6,385 nt of DNA from an uncultured Ruminococcus sp. (lineage in GTDB: Bacteria; Bacillota; Clostridia; Oscillospirales; Acutalibacteraceae): NCBI GenBank assembly GCA_902783065.1, contig CACZPV010000042.1, forward strand, positions 1 to 6,385, given 5' to 3'. Under the pieces are notes generated by a model. That model saw only the letters and a list, made by a program, of their open reading frames with translations, was not told the DNA's origin and searched no databases. The position numbers and the translations under genes were made by a program. Below, in pieces: positions 1-5,446 of this stretch; the stretch's first letter is position 1; every line of letters begins with the position of its first letter.

Positions 1-2
1 AG

Positions 3-31
3 TTGCATTTTTTTTAAATATATTATATGAT
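3..31 (+). promoter_or_regulatory. Candidate sigma-A promoter ahead of the structured leader
   Basis: TTGCAT (3-8) and TATGAT (26-31) are separated by 17 bases, the ideal spacing. The -10 box matches 5 of 6 consensus bases and the -35 only 3 of 6. Transcription would begin near 38 and run through the structured stretch and terminator at 185-230 toward the gene at 279. The surrounding DNA is very AT-rich, so a chance match is quite possible. Confidence 0.3.
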
Positions 32-74
32 ATACTTATACGGAATACTGTTTCCGATTTTATAATAATTCCCG

Positions 75-230
75 ATAGAAAGCAGATTTGAATTTGCGAG
101 GATATCTTTCATATAGCAAGATTCGGAACGTTCGAAGGAAGTGCACTTAGGGGATGCCGCAAGACTGGCGCTTTGCAAGGATGTCAGCTTGGTTTTGCGG
201 AAAACAGACTGCAAAGGCTGTTTGTTTTTT
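75..230 (+). ncRNA. Possible structured leader RNA or small RNA (unassigned)
   Basis: This stretch is denser in inverted repeats and richer in GC than the DNA on either side, and it has no convincing coding frame. Visible pairings are ATAGAAA (75-81) with TTTC-a-TAT (107-114), enclosing GCAGAT (82-87) with ATTTGC (92-97); TTCG (122-125) with CGAA (133-136); and the ten-base palindrome AAGTGCACTT (139-148). It ends in the intrinsic-terminator hairpin at 185-230. CCGCAA (157-162) can pair exactly with TTGCGG (195-200), a terminator arm, so an alternative fold that breaks the terminator is possible. I do not recognise a known riboswitch or T-box consensus. It could be an attenuating leader of the gene at 279, a free-standing small RNA, or a copy of a dispersed repeat. 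The limits are approximate. Confidence 0.3.
185..230 (+). terminator. Intrinsic terminator upstream of the 135-residue gene
   Basis: The outer stem is CAGCTT (185-190) with AGGCTG (215-220). A four-base bulge follows, then the inner stem TTGCGG (195-200) with CTGCAA (209-214) and an eight-base loop. The hairpin runs directly into TTTGTTTTTT (221-230). Each stem has one G-T pair. The geometry is that of a Rho-independent terminator for plus-strand transcripts. It lies 48 bases before the GTG start of the next gene, so it either ends an upstream RNA or acts as an attenuator. Confidence 0.55.
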
Positions 231-265
231 ATCAGGTTTAGATTAGTTGCTGCAATATTGTTGCC

Positions 266-270
266 GGAGG
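266..270 (+). promoter_or_regulatory. Ribosome binding site that fixes the GTG start at 279
   Basis: GGAGG lies eight bases before GTG at 279-281. No comparable site precedes the earlier in-frame GTG at 141, and the frame between 141 and 279 runs through the terminator hairpin. The start is therefore placed at 279. Confidence 0.7.
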
Positions 271-278
271 CGGTTAAT

Positions 279-686
279 GTGACTCTTTTAGTAGAGAAAA
301 TTGATAAAGAACTGAATAGTATTGTGATTGTGAGAGGTAAAACCGAAATTGGTTTATTTATGGGATGTTGGATGTCAAGAGATATTGATCCTGAGATTGG
401 AAAAAAATACAGCTGTGAGCTGTTATTGCCTGATCTGACTGTGGAAGATATGACAGTACTTCCTAATGGAGCTAAAACACCGGTTTATACCGATATCGAT
501 CTTGACGATAATGTTGTATTCAAGGGGATTATCTGGGCGGCAGAACAAGGCGGAATTGTTGTCAGTTTTGCACCCGATTGGATAGAATGTTTTGAAATTA
601 AAGGAAGCGGATTGAATGCTTATGATTCGGTTCAGTTTGTTCTGGACAGGGAGGACGTAAAGATATATCCGTATGACATTGCGTGA
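279..686 (+). CDS. Hypothetical protein, 135 residues, cytosolic, beta-rich
   Basis: I do not recognise the family. The protein starts VTLLVEKIDKEL and has no signal peptide or membrane helix, so it should be cytosolic. It is acidic (many Asp and Glu) and alternates short hydrophobic strands with charged turns: SIVIVRG (14-20), EIGLFMGCWM (23-32), YSCELLLPD (44-52), NVVFKGIIWAA (78-88), GGIVVSFAPDWIECFEI (91-107) and VQFVLDREDVKIY (118-130). This suggests a small beta-barrel or two-layer sheet. It has three cysteines (30, 46, 104) without a metal-site spacing. Small acidic beta-rich orphans in Clostridia are sometimes immunity proteins of contact-dependent toxins, but no toxin is visible here and this is only a guess. 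It stands alone on the plus strand, facing the minus-strand gene row. A structured leader with a terminator precedes it, so its expression may need read-through. The GTG start with its strong GGAGG, the intact frame and the following terminator support a real gene. Confidence 0.75.
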   Translation: MTLLVEKIDKELNSIVIVRGKTEIGLFMGCWMSRDIDPEIGKKYSCELLLPDLTVEDMTVLPNGAKTPVYTDIDLDDNVVFKGIIWAAEQGGIVVSFAPDWIECFEIKGSGLNAYDSVQFVLDREDVKIYPYDIA

Positions 687-794
687 CTAACACTGTGCAG
701 CTGCGTTAATTTTATAATTCCTCTAAAAAATTTTACAATGCTTTAAAATGGTTTCAGATCAAGAGTAATATGCATTTGGTTTGCAAAAATTTGA

Positions 795-830
795 AAAAGT
801 CAGTGAATTTTTTTAGATTCACTGACTTTT
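795..830. terminator. Bidirectional intrinsic terminator between convergent genes
   Basis: A perfect 14-base inverted repeat, AAAAGTCAGTGAAT (795-808) with ATTCACTGACTTTT (817-830), encloses an eight-base loop. T-rich tracts follow on both strands: TTTT ending the stem on the plus strand, and TTTTTCAAATTTTT on the minus strand. It lies between the plus-strand gene ending at 686 and the minus-strand gene ending at 861, so it can stop both transcripts. It marks the likely 3' end of the minus-strand operon. The rest of the 687-860 gap shows nothing I can name. Confidence 0.88.
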
Positions 831-860
831 CCGTCTATTAATTCTATTTTCTATAAGATA

Positions 861-1490
861 TCACTTAAAAACAAAAAATAGTGCAGCAGCTGCTGCCAAT
901 TCAAGGATACCGAGTGAAATCAGAACAATCACTATAGTTTTAAGCGTTCTGAGTTTGCTGCGGTTTCTTTTTTCTGCAGTAGATCCGTATGGAAAAATTC
1001 TTGTACGCTGTATAATTGAAGGGGCAGCATTGATTTCATTTCCTATTTTTTCAATATCAGGAGAATAAGTCCGGTCAGTTTCCAGTGAAAATTCTTTTGC
1101 GGCCAGCCGGAGAATTTGCTCCTTCAGATTCTCAATATCTTCCGTCCTGTCAGGAAGAATGATGATCATTTGACCTGCACTTTTAATGTAGAAAGCTTTG
1201 CTTTTTTTGTCGGTTATTACCTGTGCGTCAATAGAGTTTTTACTGCCTTTTGGCTTTAGTATCCTGGTAAGAAGCTTTTCAATACTTTGCATTGTATCGT
1301 CAATACCGCCGACAGCAAAAATTAACCGTGACTTTTTCAATGATGTACGGAGATAACCTGCAAGTTCTTCCTTATCGGATGCCGCACAGGCTGATGTAAT
1401 AGAAAAACGCAGTGGTTCAAGAATTTTTTCTGTTAGCTGCTGTATTTCTGCCGTTTGTCCTGAACGGTAAAATATGATTTCATAGTTCAT
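861..1490 (-). CDS. Small C-terminally membrane-anchored protein with a degenerate CinA/MoaB-like domain
   Basis: The protein has 209 residues. Residues 1-135 form a cytosolic alpha/beta domain, 136-183 a basic linker and 184-207 a single membrane helix (TIVIVLISLGILELAAAA then LFFVF). Only one or two residues follow, so it is likely tail-anchored with its bulk in the cytoplasm. Residues 35-78 (DKEELAGYL, then SRLIFAVGGIDDT at 54-66) and 99-120 (AFYIKSAGQMIIILPDRTED) follow the order of motifs in the molybdopterin-binding fold of CinA/MoaB, where one expects a DLVI-GGLGPT-DD loop and later a GFA-GK-I-LPGPP segment. The key loop here is altered (GGIDDT), so cofactor binding is doubtful. The N-terminus (MNYEIIFYRSGQ) resembles that of the upstream sortase (MNSELYFPRNGK), which suggests a shared domain. 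ATG at 1490 is preceded by CGGAG (1497-1501) with six bases between. It is the last gene of the row, 58 bases after the sortase, and a partner or regulator of that sortase is the best guess. The gene is secure, the domain call moderate, the function unknown. Confidence 0.85.
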   Translation of the reverse strand: MNYEIIFYRSGQTAEIQQLTEKILEPLRFSITSACAASDKEELAGYLRTSLKKSRLIFAVGGIDDTMQSIEKLLTRILKPKGSKNSIDAQVITDKKSKAFYIKSAGQMIIILPDRTEDIENLKEQILRLAAKEFSLETDRTYSPDIEKIGNEINAAPSIIQRTRIFPYGSTAEKRNRSKLRTLKTIVIVLISLGILELAAAAALFFVFK

Positions 1491-1508
1491 AAAATACTCC
1501 GTTAATAC

Positions 1509-1543
1509 ATCCGGGGAGCTAAGTCTGACTTAACTCCCCGGAT
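1509..1543 (-). promoter_or_regulatory. Large intercistronic hairpin without a U-tract
   Basis: ATCCGGGGAG (1509-1518) pairs perfectly with CTCCCCGGAT (1534-1543). After one C-A mismatch, five more pairs (1520-1524 with 1528-1532) close on a three-base loop. On the minus strand it starts six bases after the sortase stop codon and ends seven bases before the ribosome binding site of the next gene. The following bases are GTATTAACGGAG, with no run of T, so it is not a standard intrinsic terminator. It may protect the upstream mRNA from 3' exonucleases, mark a processing site, or lower translation of the last gene. Confidence 0.7.
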
Positions 1544-1548
1544 TCTGA

Positions 1549-4134
1549 TTATTCTTCTATACTTGTTTCTTCAGATACCTGGGGTTCTGAGGATTCTTCA
1601 ACAGGAGGTTCAGGAGATTCCTGATATGAAGATTCCTGAACGTGCGATATTTCTGCATCGATCTGCGCAGCAGTTTTTACAGCGCCTATCTTATTCTTGG
1701 CAGCAGAAACATAACTGTTTATAGCAGAAGCTGTAGATGCGTTATTGATCAGCGTTCTGTATTCATTAATAATAGAACTGATTTCGTTCTGCTGTTCGGT
1801 CTTATAATTATTAAGATCGACATAGTTGGCGATAGAACTTGTTGCATTGTTTTTTTGTTCAAGAAGTTCTCTGTTAGCTTCAGCTCTGCGGCTCGCCTCG
1901 GCAGCCTTGGATGCTTCTTCGGCTCTGCGGCTCGCTTCGGCAGCTTTGGATGCTTCTTCAGCTCTGCGGCTTGCTTCGGCAGCTCTGGAAGATTCCTCAG
2001 AAGCCTGTTTCTTAGCTTTATCTTCAGATTCTTCTTTAGCCAGCTGATCATTGGTTTTTATCTTTTTAAGTTTTTCAATACCCTCTTTTTTCAGCTTTTC
2101 AACTTCTTCAACATTTTCTGCATTGTCGATCTTTTCATTATACTCATCGAACAGATCGTTAACCTGCAGAGATTGAGTTGTACGGTAAGTATTACCGGAA
2201 ACGGAATTGTGAAGATCCGTCTTTGCGGTTGCTTTCTTTTCAGCAAGTTCTTGTTCCGTTGCGGCTTTGTTGCTTTCCTCAATTTCGGAATTAAGTGCTT
2301 CAAGGGTCTTTACTTTTCTGATATCTTCAATTCCTTTATTAAAAATATCATTAATTTCCGAACGGCTCTTTGCACTTTCGATCAGTTTCGTATAATCTTC
2401 AAGAAGTTTATCGATCTGCTTTTGCTCGTTTTCAGCATACTGATTCTTGGCAATGAAATTCTTCATTTCTTGAATTGCTTTTTCCTTGCCTTCTTTCAGT
2501 TCCTCTAACAGTTTTTCATCATCTTTTTCAGACCAATCTTTCTTCTTACCGTCATACCAGCTGATTGCTTTGTTGTTATATGCTTCCTGGAAAGTTGTTA
2601 CATCAGGCTTTGAACCGCCGTATGTACGATACCATACATCCGGATACAATGTATCGGGGTTTTCTTTGGCTTTTGACACATCAACATTTGTATCCTCACC
2701 GTCACGGACTTTTCTTGCAATTACTACAAAACGAAATTCAGAAAAGTCATATGTACAGGTAGAAAGGGTAACGAGAGTATCATTTTCATTTGCTGTTACC
2801 GGTGTATCAATAATAGAGCGTTCACGGATCTGATAAATAAAGTTCAGGAAATCATAGCTGCTTTCAAAATCACCTCTGAGGTAATTGAAAAACTCTCCCT
2901 GACTTTCCAGAGTATTGGTTTTCATAATGGATATAATTTTCCATTCGCTCTTTTCGTAAATAGTATTAAATGTGAAGGTTGGATTTTTCTTGTAGAAATC
3001 GAAATCTTCATAATACTTAAGAGTACCGAACATTCTGCCGTCTCTCATATTATGACCGTGGAGAATCATATTTTTAGAATCGAGGGAGCTTCTGTAATCC
3101 ATGAATACAGTTCCATATGTATCATAGTTTTCGTAGAAATCTCTGTACAGATAATACTCATGGTCATAGTCTTTCGGAGCCTGACAAACAACGTAATCGA
3201 TTTTGGTATTTGGTACTTTAATCCAGCCAACTGTATCATCATTTTCCTTTACCAGTTTACTGAAATCCACCAGAGTACCTTCAGAACCGTCAGTAGGTTT
3301 TTTGGTGATTTTTTGTCCATTGTCGTCATATTCGTCTTCGCCCACCACAAGCATTTCACGAATCTGATTATTCTGATTATCGTTAATAGCAGGTTTTACC
3401 ACAAGAAGATTGACAAGCATACAAGAGGAAACAATGAATGTACAGATTGCCAGCATCAGGACAACTTTCCTGATTACATCAAATGGCGAATCACCTGAAC
3501 AGGGGATAAAGCGCTGCCAGAATTTAGGTTTTGATTTAGGCTTAAGAATATTTTTGGTAACACTATACAGAATTGTATTAAAGTTTTCATCTACAGATTT
3601 TTCTTCCGGCAGGAAAACAACCAGAATATCATTATACACCGTAGAATAGGCTGTGATCTTTTTTGTTTCAGGTTCAGTATTCTGACTATCCGAAGGCTTT
3701 GGCTGCATGAGGTTGACGGTTTGTTCGTTATCATCAGTATTACTGCTTTCACCGTCATCAATTTTGAGCGTAGGCATCAGAGGGGTTATTTTATCATTTT
3801 TTCTTGAATTTTCAAGAATTGCATCCAGATCTGCAACCGGTGCCATAATTTTCTTGATTTTTCCTTCTACTCCGAGGTCGCTCAGAAGCCTATGTACTTT
3901 GTCCGGATCAGGATCTGAAAAAGCATCCGCAACAACTATCAGATGGATTTTTTCGCTGCCGCCGGAGCTTTCTTCCAGAGCATCTGTAAAGCTTTCTTTT
4001 GTCAGACTGATTTCGGTTTTATAGATAATATTTATATCAATATCGCCGAGAAGTTTCACTGTATCCTCGAAATCCATTTCCGATGTTTTTGAAAAGGATT
4101 TTCCGTTTCTTGGAAAATACAATTCGGAATTCAT
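1549..4134 (-). CDS. srtB: Membrane-anchored class B sortase with cytosolic N-terminal domain and repeat-rich extracellular C-terminus
   Basis: The protein has 861 residues, against roughly 220-280 for an ordinary sortase B. Residues 1-200 form a cytosolic domain with an acidic low-complexity insert (about 126-158). A basic juxtamembrane stretch (KPKFWQRFIP) leads to one membrane helix at 224-246, and the rest should be outside the cell. The sortase domain spans about 287-476 with all catalytic residues: His361 in HGHNM, Cys460 in TLSTCTYDF and Arg468 in SEFRFVV. Sortase B enzymes are transpeptidases that cleave a sorting motif and attach proteins to the cell wall or to each other. Three related helical repeats follow at about 550-615, 633-699 and 761-826, each ending in a VKT/IKT-x-x-x-L/I motif. 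Between the second and third is an Ala/Glu/Arg/Ser-rich coiled coil (about 705-755). The tail (835-861) is acidic with Pro, Ser and Glu, and carries no LPxTG-like signal. ATG at 4134 is preferred to the one at 4173 because GGGAG lies eight bases upstream and because the N-terminus then matches the next gene. No substrate gene is in view. Confidence 0.9.
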   Translation of the reverse strand: MNSELYFPRNGKSFSKTSEMDFEDTVKLLGDIDINIIYKTEISLTKESFTDALEESSGGSEKIHLIVVADAFSDPDPDKVHRLLSDLGVEGKIKKIMAPVADLDAILENSRKNDKITPLMPTLKIDDGESSNTDDNEQTVNLMQPKPSDSQNTEPETKKITAYSTVYNDILVVFLPEEKSVDENFNTILYSVTKNILKPKSKPKFWQRFIPCSGDSPFDVIRKVVLMLAICTFIVSSCMLVNLLVVKPAINDNQNNQIREMLVVGEDEYDDNGQKITKKPTDGSEGTLVDFSKLVKENDDTVGWIKVPNTKIDYVVCQAPKDYDHEYYLYRDFYENYDTYGTVFMDYRSSLDSKNMILHGHNMRDGRMFGTLKYYEDFDFYKKNPTFTFNTIYEKSEWKIISIMKTNTLESQGEFFNYLRGDFESSYDFLNFIYQIRERSIIDTPVTANENDTLVTLSTCTYDFSEFRFVVIARKVRDGEDTNVDVSKAKENPDTLYPDVWYRTYGGSKPDVTTFQEAYNNKAISWYDGKKKDWSEKDDEKLLEELKEGKEKAIQEMKNFIAKNQYAENEQKQIDKLLEDYTKLIESAKSRSEINDIFNKGIEDIRKVKTLEALNSEIEESNKAATEQELAEKKATAKTDLHNSVSGNTYRTTQSLQVNDLFDEYNEKIDNAENVEEVEKLKKEGIEKLKKIKTNDQLAKEESEDKAKKQASEESSRAAEASRRAEEASKAAEASRRAEEASKAAEASRRAEANRELLEQKNNATSSIANYVDLNNYKTEQQNEISSIINEYRTLINNASTASAINSYVSAAKNKIGAVKTAAQIDAEISHVQESSYQESPEPPVEESSEPQVSEETSIEE
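1881..1997 (-). repeat. Three tandem 39-base units encoding a coiled-coil segment
   Basis: The units are 1881-1919, 1920-1958 and 1959-1997. The first two differ at only a few bases, and the third diverges near its end. Each codes for 13 residues; AAEASRRAEEASK is the repeated peptide, and the copy nearest the C-terminus ends in AEANRE. The near-identity of the DNA, not only the protein, points to recent duplication by slippage or unequal exchange. Copy number could vary between strains and change the length of the extracellular stalk. Confidence 0.9.
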
Positions 4135-4142
4135 GTATATCA

Positions 4143-4147
4143 CTCCC
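4143..4147 (-). promoter_or_regulatory. Ribosome binding site that fixes the sortase start at 4134
   Basis: Minus-strand GGGAG lies eight bases before the ATG at 4134-4132. The alternative in-frame ATG at 4173 is preceded by an AT-rich stretch (AAGTTATTAATTTGAACC) with no such site. The 65-base gap after thiI shows no convincing promoter. Confidence 0.65.
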
Positions 4148-4199
4148 ATTTTATTTGTGACCGTATGGTTCAAATTAATAACTTGCCGTAATCAACTTT

Positions 4200-5366
4200 T
4201 TATATCTCTGTAATTTTAACATTTTCTACCGCTTCTTCGATCAGCGGCTCAAAGTCAATCTTATTTTGTTCGACAATGACATTTTTCAACACAGGTCTGG
4301 TTCTTGGATGTTTAGGGGTAAATACCGTACAGCAGTCCTCGTATGGCTGTATAGAAATATCAAATGTATCAATTTTTCTTGATATCCCGATTATTTCCTC
4401 TTTATCCATACCGATCAGCGGACGGAACACCGGCATATGGCAGACAGCATCTGTACAAGCGATTGCTCCGATAGTCTGGCTTGCCACCTGACCAAGACTT
4501 TCGCCGGTAATCAATGCCTGGCAATCATTCTGCCGTGCAATTTTTTCGGCTATAGTCATCATAAACCTTCTCATTATAATGGTAAAATATTCTTCATGAC
4601 ATTTATCTCTGATTTCTTCCTGCAGTCTGGTAAACGGAACTGTATACATAGTCATTTTACCGCTGTAAGCTGAAACTTTTTCCAGAAGCTCACGAACCTT
4701 TTCTTCTGCTCTTTCGCTGGTGTAGGGGGGACTGGCAAAGTGAACTGCCGTCAGTTCAATACCTCTTTTTGCCATCATATAGGCAGCCACGGGACTGTCT
4801 ATACCTCCCGAAATAAGGACAGCAGCTTTTCCGCCCGTTCCCACAGGGATTCCTCCGGCGCCTCTGATAACACCTGCATGGATATAAGCAGCATCATCAC
4901 GGATTTCCACCGTTACTACGGTTTCCGGATTATGTACATCAACGGCTGCATCAGGAAAACAATCCGACAGATATCCTCCCACTTCTGCGGCAATCTGAGG
5001 AGAGGTAAGAGGGAATTTTTTATCCGAACGTTTTGCTTCTACCTTAAAGCTTGATGTGGATAAAAATGTTTCCTGAAGGTAATCACGCGCAGTCTGTTTA
5101 ATAGCCTCGATATCCTTTTCTGCGGCGCAGGCGCGGGAAAAGGCAGCGATACCGAAGATTTTTGAAATACATTCTGCAGCTTCGTCCATATCGATATCCT
5201 CAAATACAGGAGTTACGGTAATAATAGACTGGGAATTTTTCACCTTGAAGGATCCTGTTTTATGAAGCCGGTGTTTAATACTTTTTACCAGGCGGTCTTC
5301 AAAATTTTTACGGTTAAGGCCCTTCAAAACGATTTCCCCAAGCTTGATAAGAATTACTTCTTTCAT
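4200..5366 (-). CDS. thiI: tRNA 4-thiouridine synthase (tRNA sulfurtransferase) ThiI
   Basis: ThiI adenylates uridine 8 of tRNA with ATP and replaces its oxygen with sulfur supplied by a cysteine desulfurase. In some bacteria it also supplies sulfur for the thiamine thiazole. The protein has 388 residues and is cytosolic. The N-terminal ferredoxin-like part begins KEVILIKLGEIVLKGLNRKNFE, the pattern typical of ThiI. A THUMP RNA-binding domain covers about residues 60-165 and ends in AYIHAGVIRGAGGIPVGTGG. The PP-loop ATP site is SGGIDSP (186-192), followed by the conserved GESLGQVASQT (288-298) and a late YEDCCTVFTPKHP segment (342-354) with a Cys pair. There is no C-terminal rhodanese domain, so this is the short Firmicutes form, not the roughly 480-residue enterobacterial form. 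ATG at 5366 is chosen over the one at 5393 because AAGGGTGA (5378-5371) precedes it and homologues begin MKEVIL-like. It sits 66 bases after the cysteine desulfurase, its likely sulfur donor, a common pairing in Firmicutes. Confidence 0.96.
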   Translation of the reverse strand: MKEVILIKLGEIVLKGLNRKNFEDRLVKSIKHRLHKTGSFKVKNSQSIITVTPVFEDIDMDEAAECISKIFGIAAFSRACAAEKDIEAIKQTARDYLQETFLSTSSFKVEAKRSDKKFPLTSPQIAAEVGGYLSDCFPDAAVDVHNPETVVTVEIRDDAAYIHAGVIRGAGGIPVGTGGKAAVLISGGIDSPVAAYMMAKRGIELTAVHFASPPYTSERAEEKVRELLEKVSAYSGKMTMYTVPFTRLQEEIRDKCHEEYFTIIMRRFMMTIAEKIARQNDCQALITGESLGQVASQTIGAIACTDAVCHMPVFRPLIGMDKEEIIGISRKIDTFDISIQPYEDCCTVFTPKHPRTRPVLKNVIVEQNKIDFEPLIEEAVENVKITEI

Positions 5367-5370
5367 TATT

Positions 5371-5378
5371 TCACCCTT
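5371..5378 (-). promoter_or_regulatory. Ribosome binding site that fixes the thiI start at 5366
   Basis: Minus-strand AAGGGTGA has its AAGG core eight bases before the ATG at 5366. The upstream in-frame ATG at 5393 would add nine residues (MIDYVKGEI) ahead of the conserved ThiI N-terminus, and its frame runs through this site. Confidence 0.6.
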
Positions 5379-5417
5379 TACGTAATCAATCAAAAAATGT
5401 CAAAATATCCACTACTG

Positions 5418-5446
5418 ATTTTATCACACTTATCACCGTCTTGCAA
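5418..5446 (-). promoter_or_regulatory. Candidate promoter for thiI and the genes after it
   Basis: On the minus strand TTGCAA (5446-5441) and TAAAAT (5423-5418) are 17 bases apart. The -10 is preceded by TG-a, an extended -10 element. The boxes match 4 of 6 and 5 of 6 consensus bases. The -35 lies inside the last codons of the desulfurase. Transcription would begin near 5411, giving thiI a leader of about 45 bases. It would let thiI and the sortase genes be expressed apart from the desulfurase. Confidence 0.4.

Noticed and set aside
23..214. A 63-codon minus-strand open frame
   Set aside because: It has no good ribosome site or recognisable motif and coincides with the structured RNA-like stretch; composition is not protein-like.
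141..278. An N-terminal extension of the plus-strand gene from GTG at 141
   Set aside because: The extra 46 codons cross a terminator hairpin and have no ribosome site, whereas GTG at 279 has GGAGG at ideal spacing.
1549..1640. The acidic Pro/Ser/Glu C-terminus of the sortase as a cell-wall sorting signal
   Set aside because: There is no LPxTG- or NPxTN-like motif, no hydrophobic segment and no basic tail.
1642..2508. A 288-residue open frame on the plus strand opposite the sortase
   Set aside because: It is the complement of the sortase repeat region: rich in Phe, Ser and Leu, with no ribosome site and no recognisable motif, while the minus strand has a complete sortase with catalytic motifs.
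4200..5366. Possible truncation of ThiI, since it lacks a rhodanese domain
   Set aside because: Firmicutes ThiI proteins normally end after the PP-loop domain near 390-400 residues, so 388 is full length.
4187..5389. The nine-base word TTGATTACG (minus strand) before both thiI (5389-5381) and the sortase (4195-4187)
   Set aside because: Too short to call an operator: it is not palindromic, and the distance to each start codon differs.
5375..5403. Perfect TTGACA with TAAAGG 17 bases on, ahead of thiI
   Set aside because: The -10 is poor (3 of 6), and the start point would fall after the ribosome binding site, almost at the ATG. The extended -10 candidate at 5418-5446 fits better.
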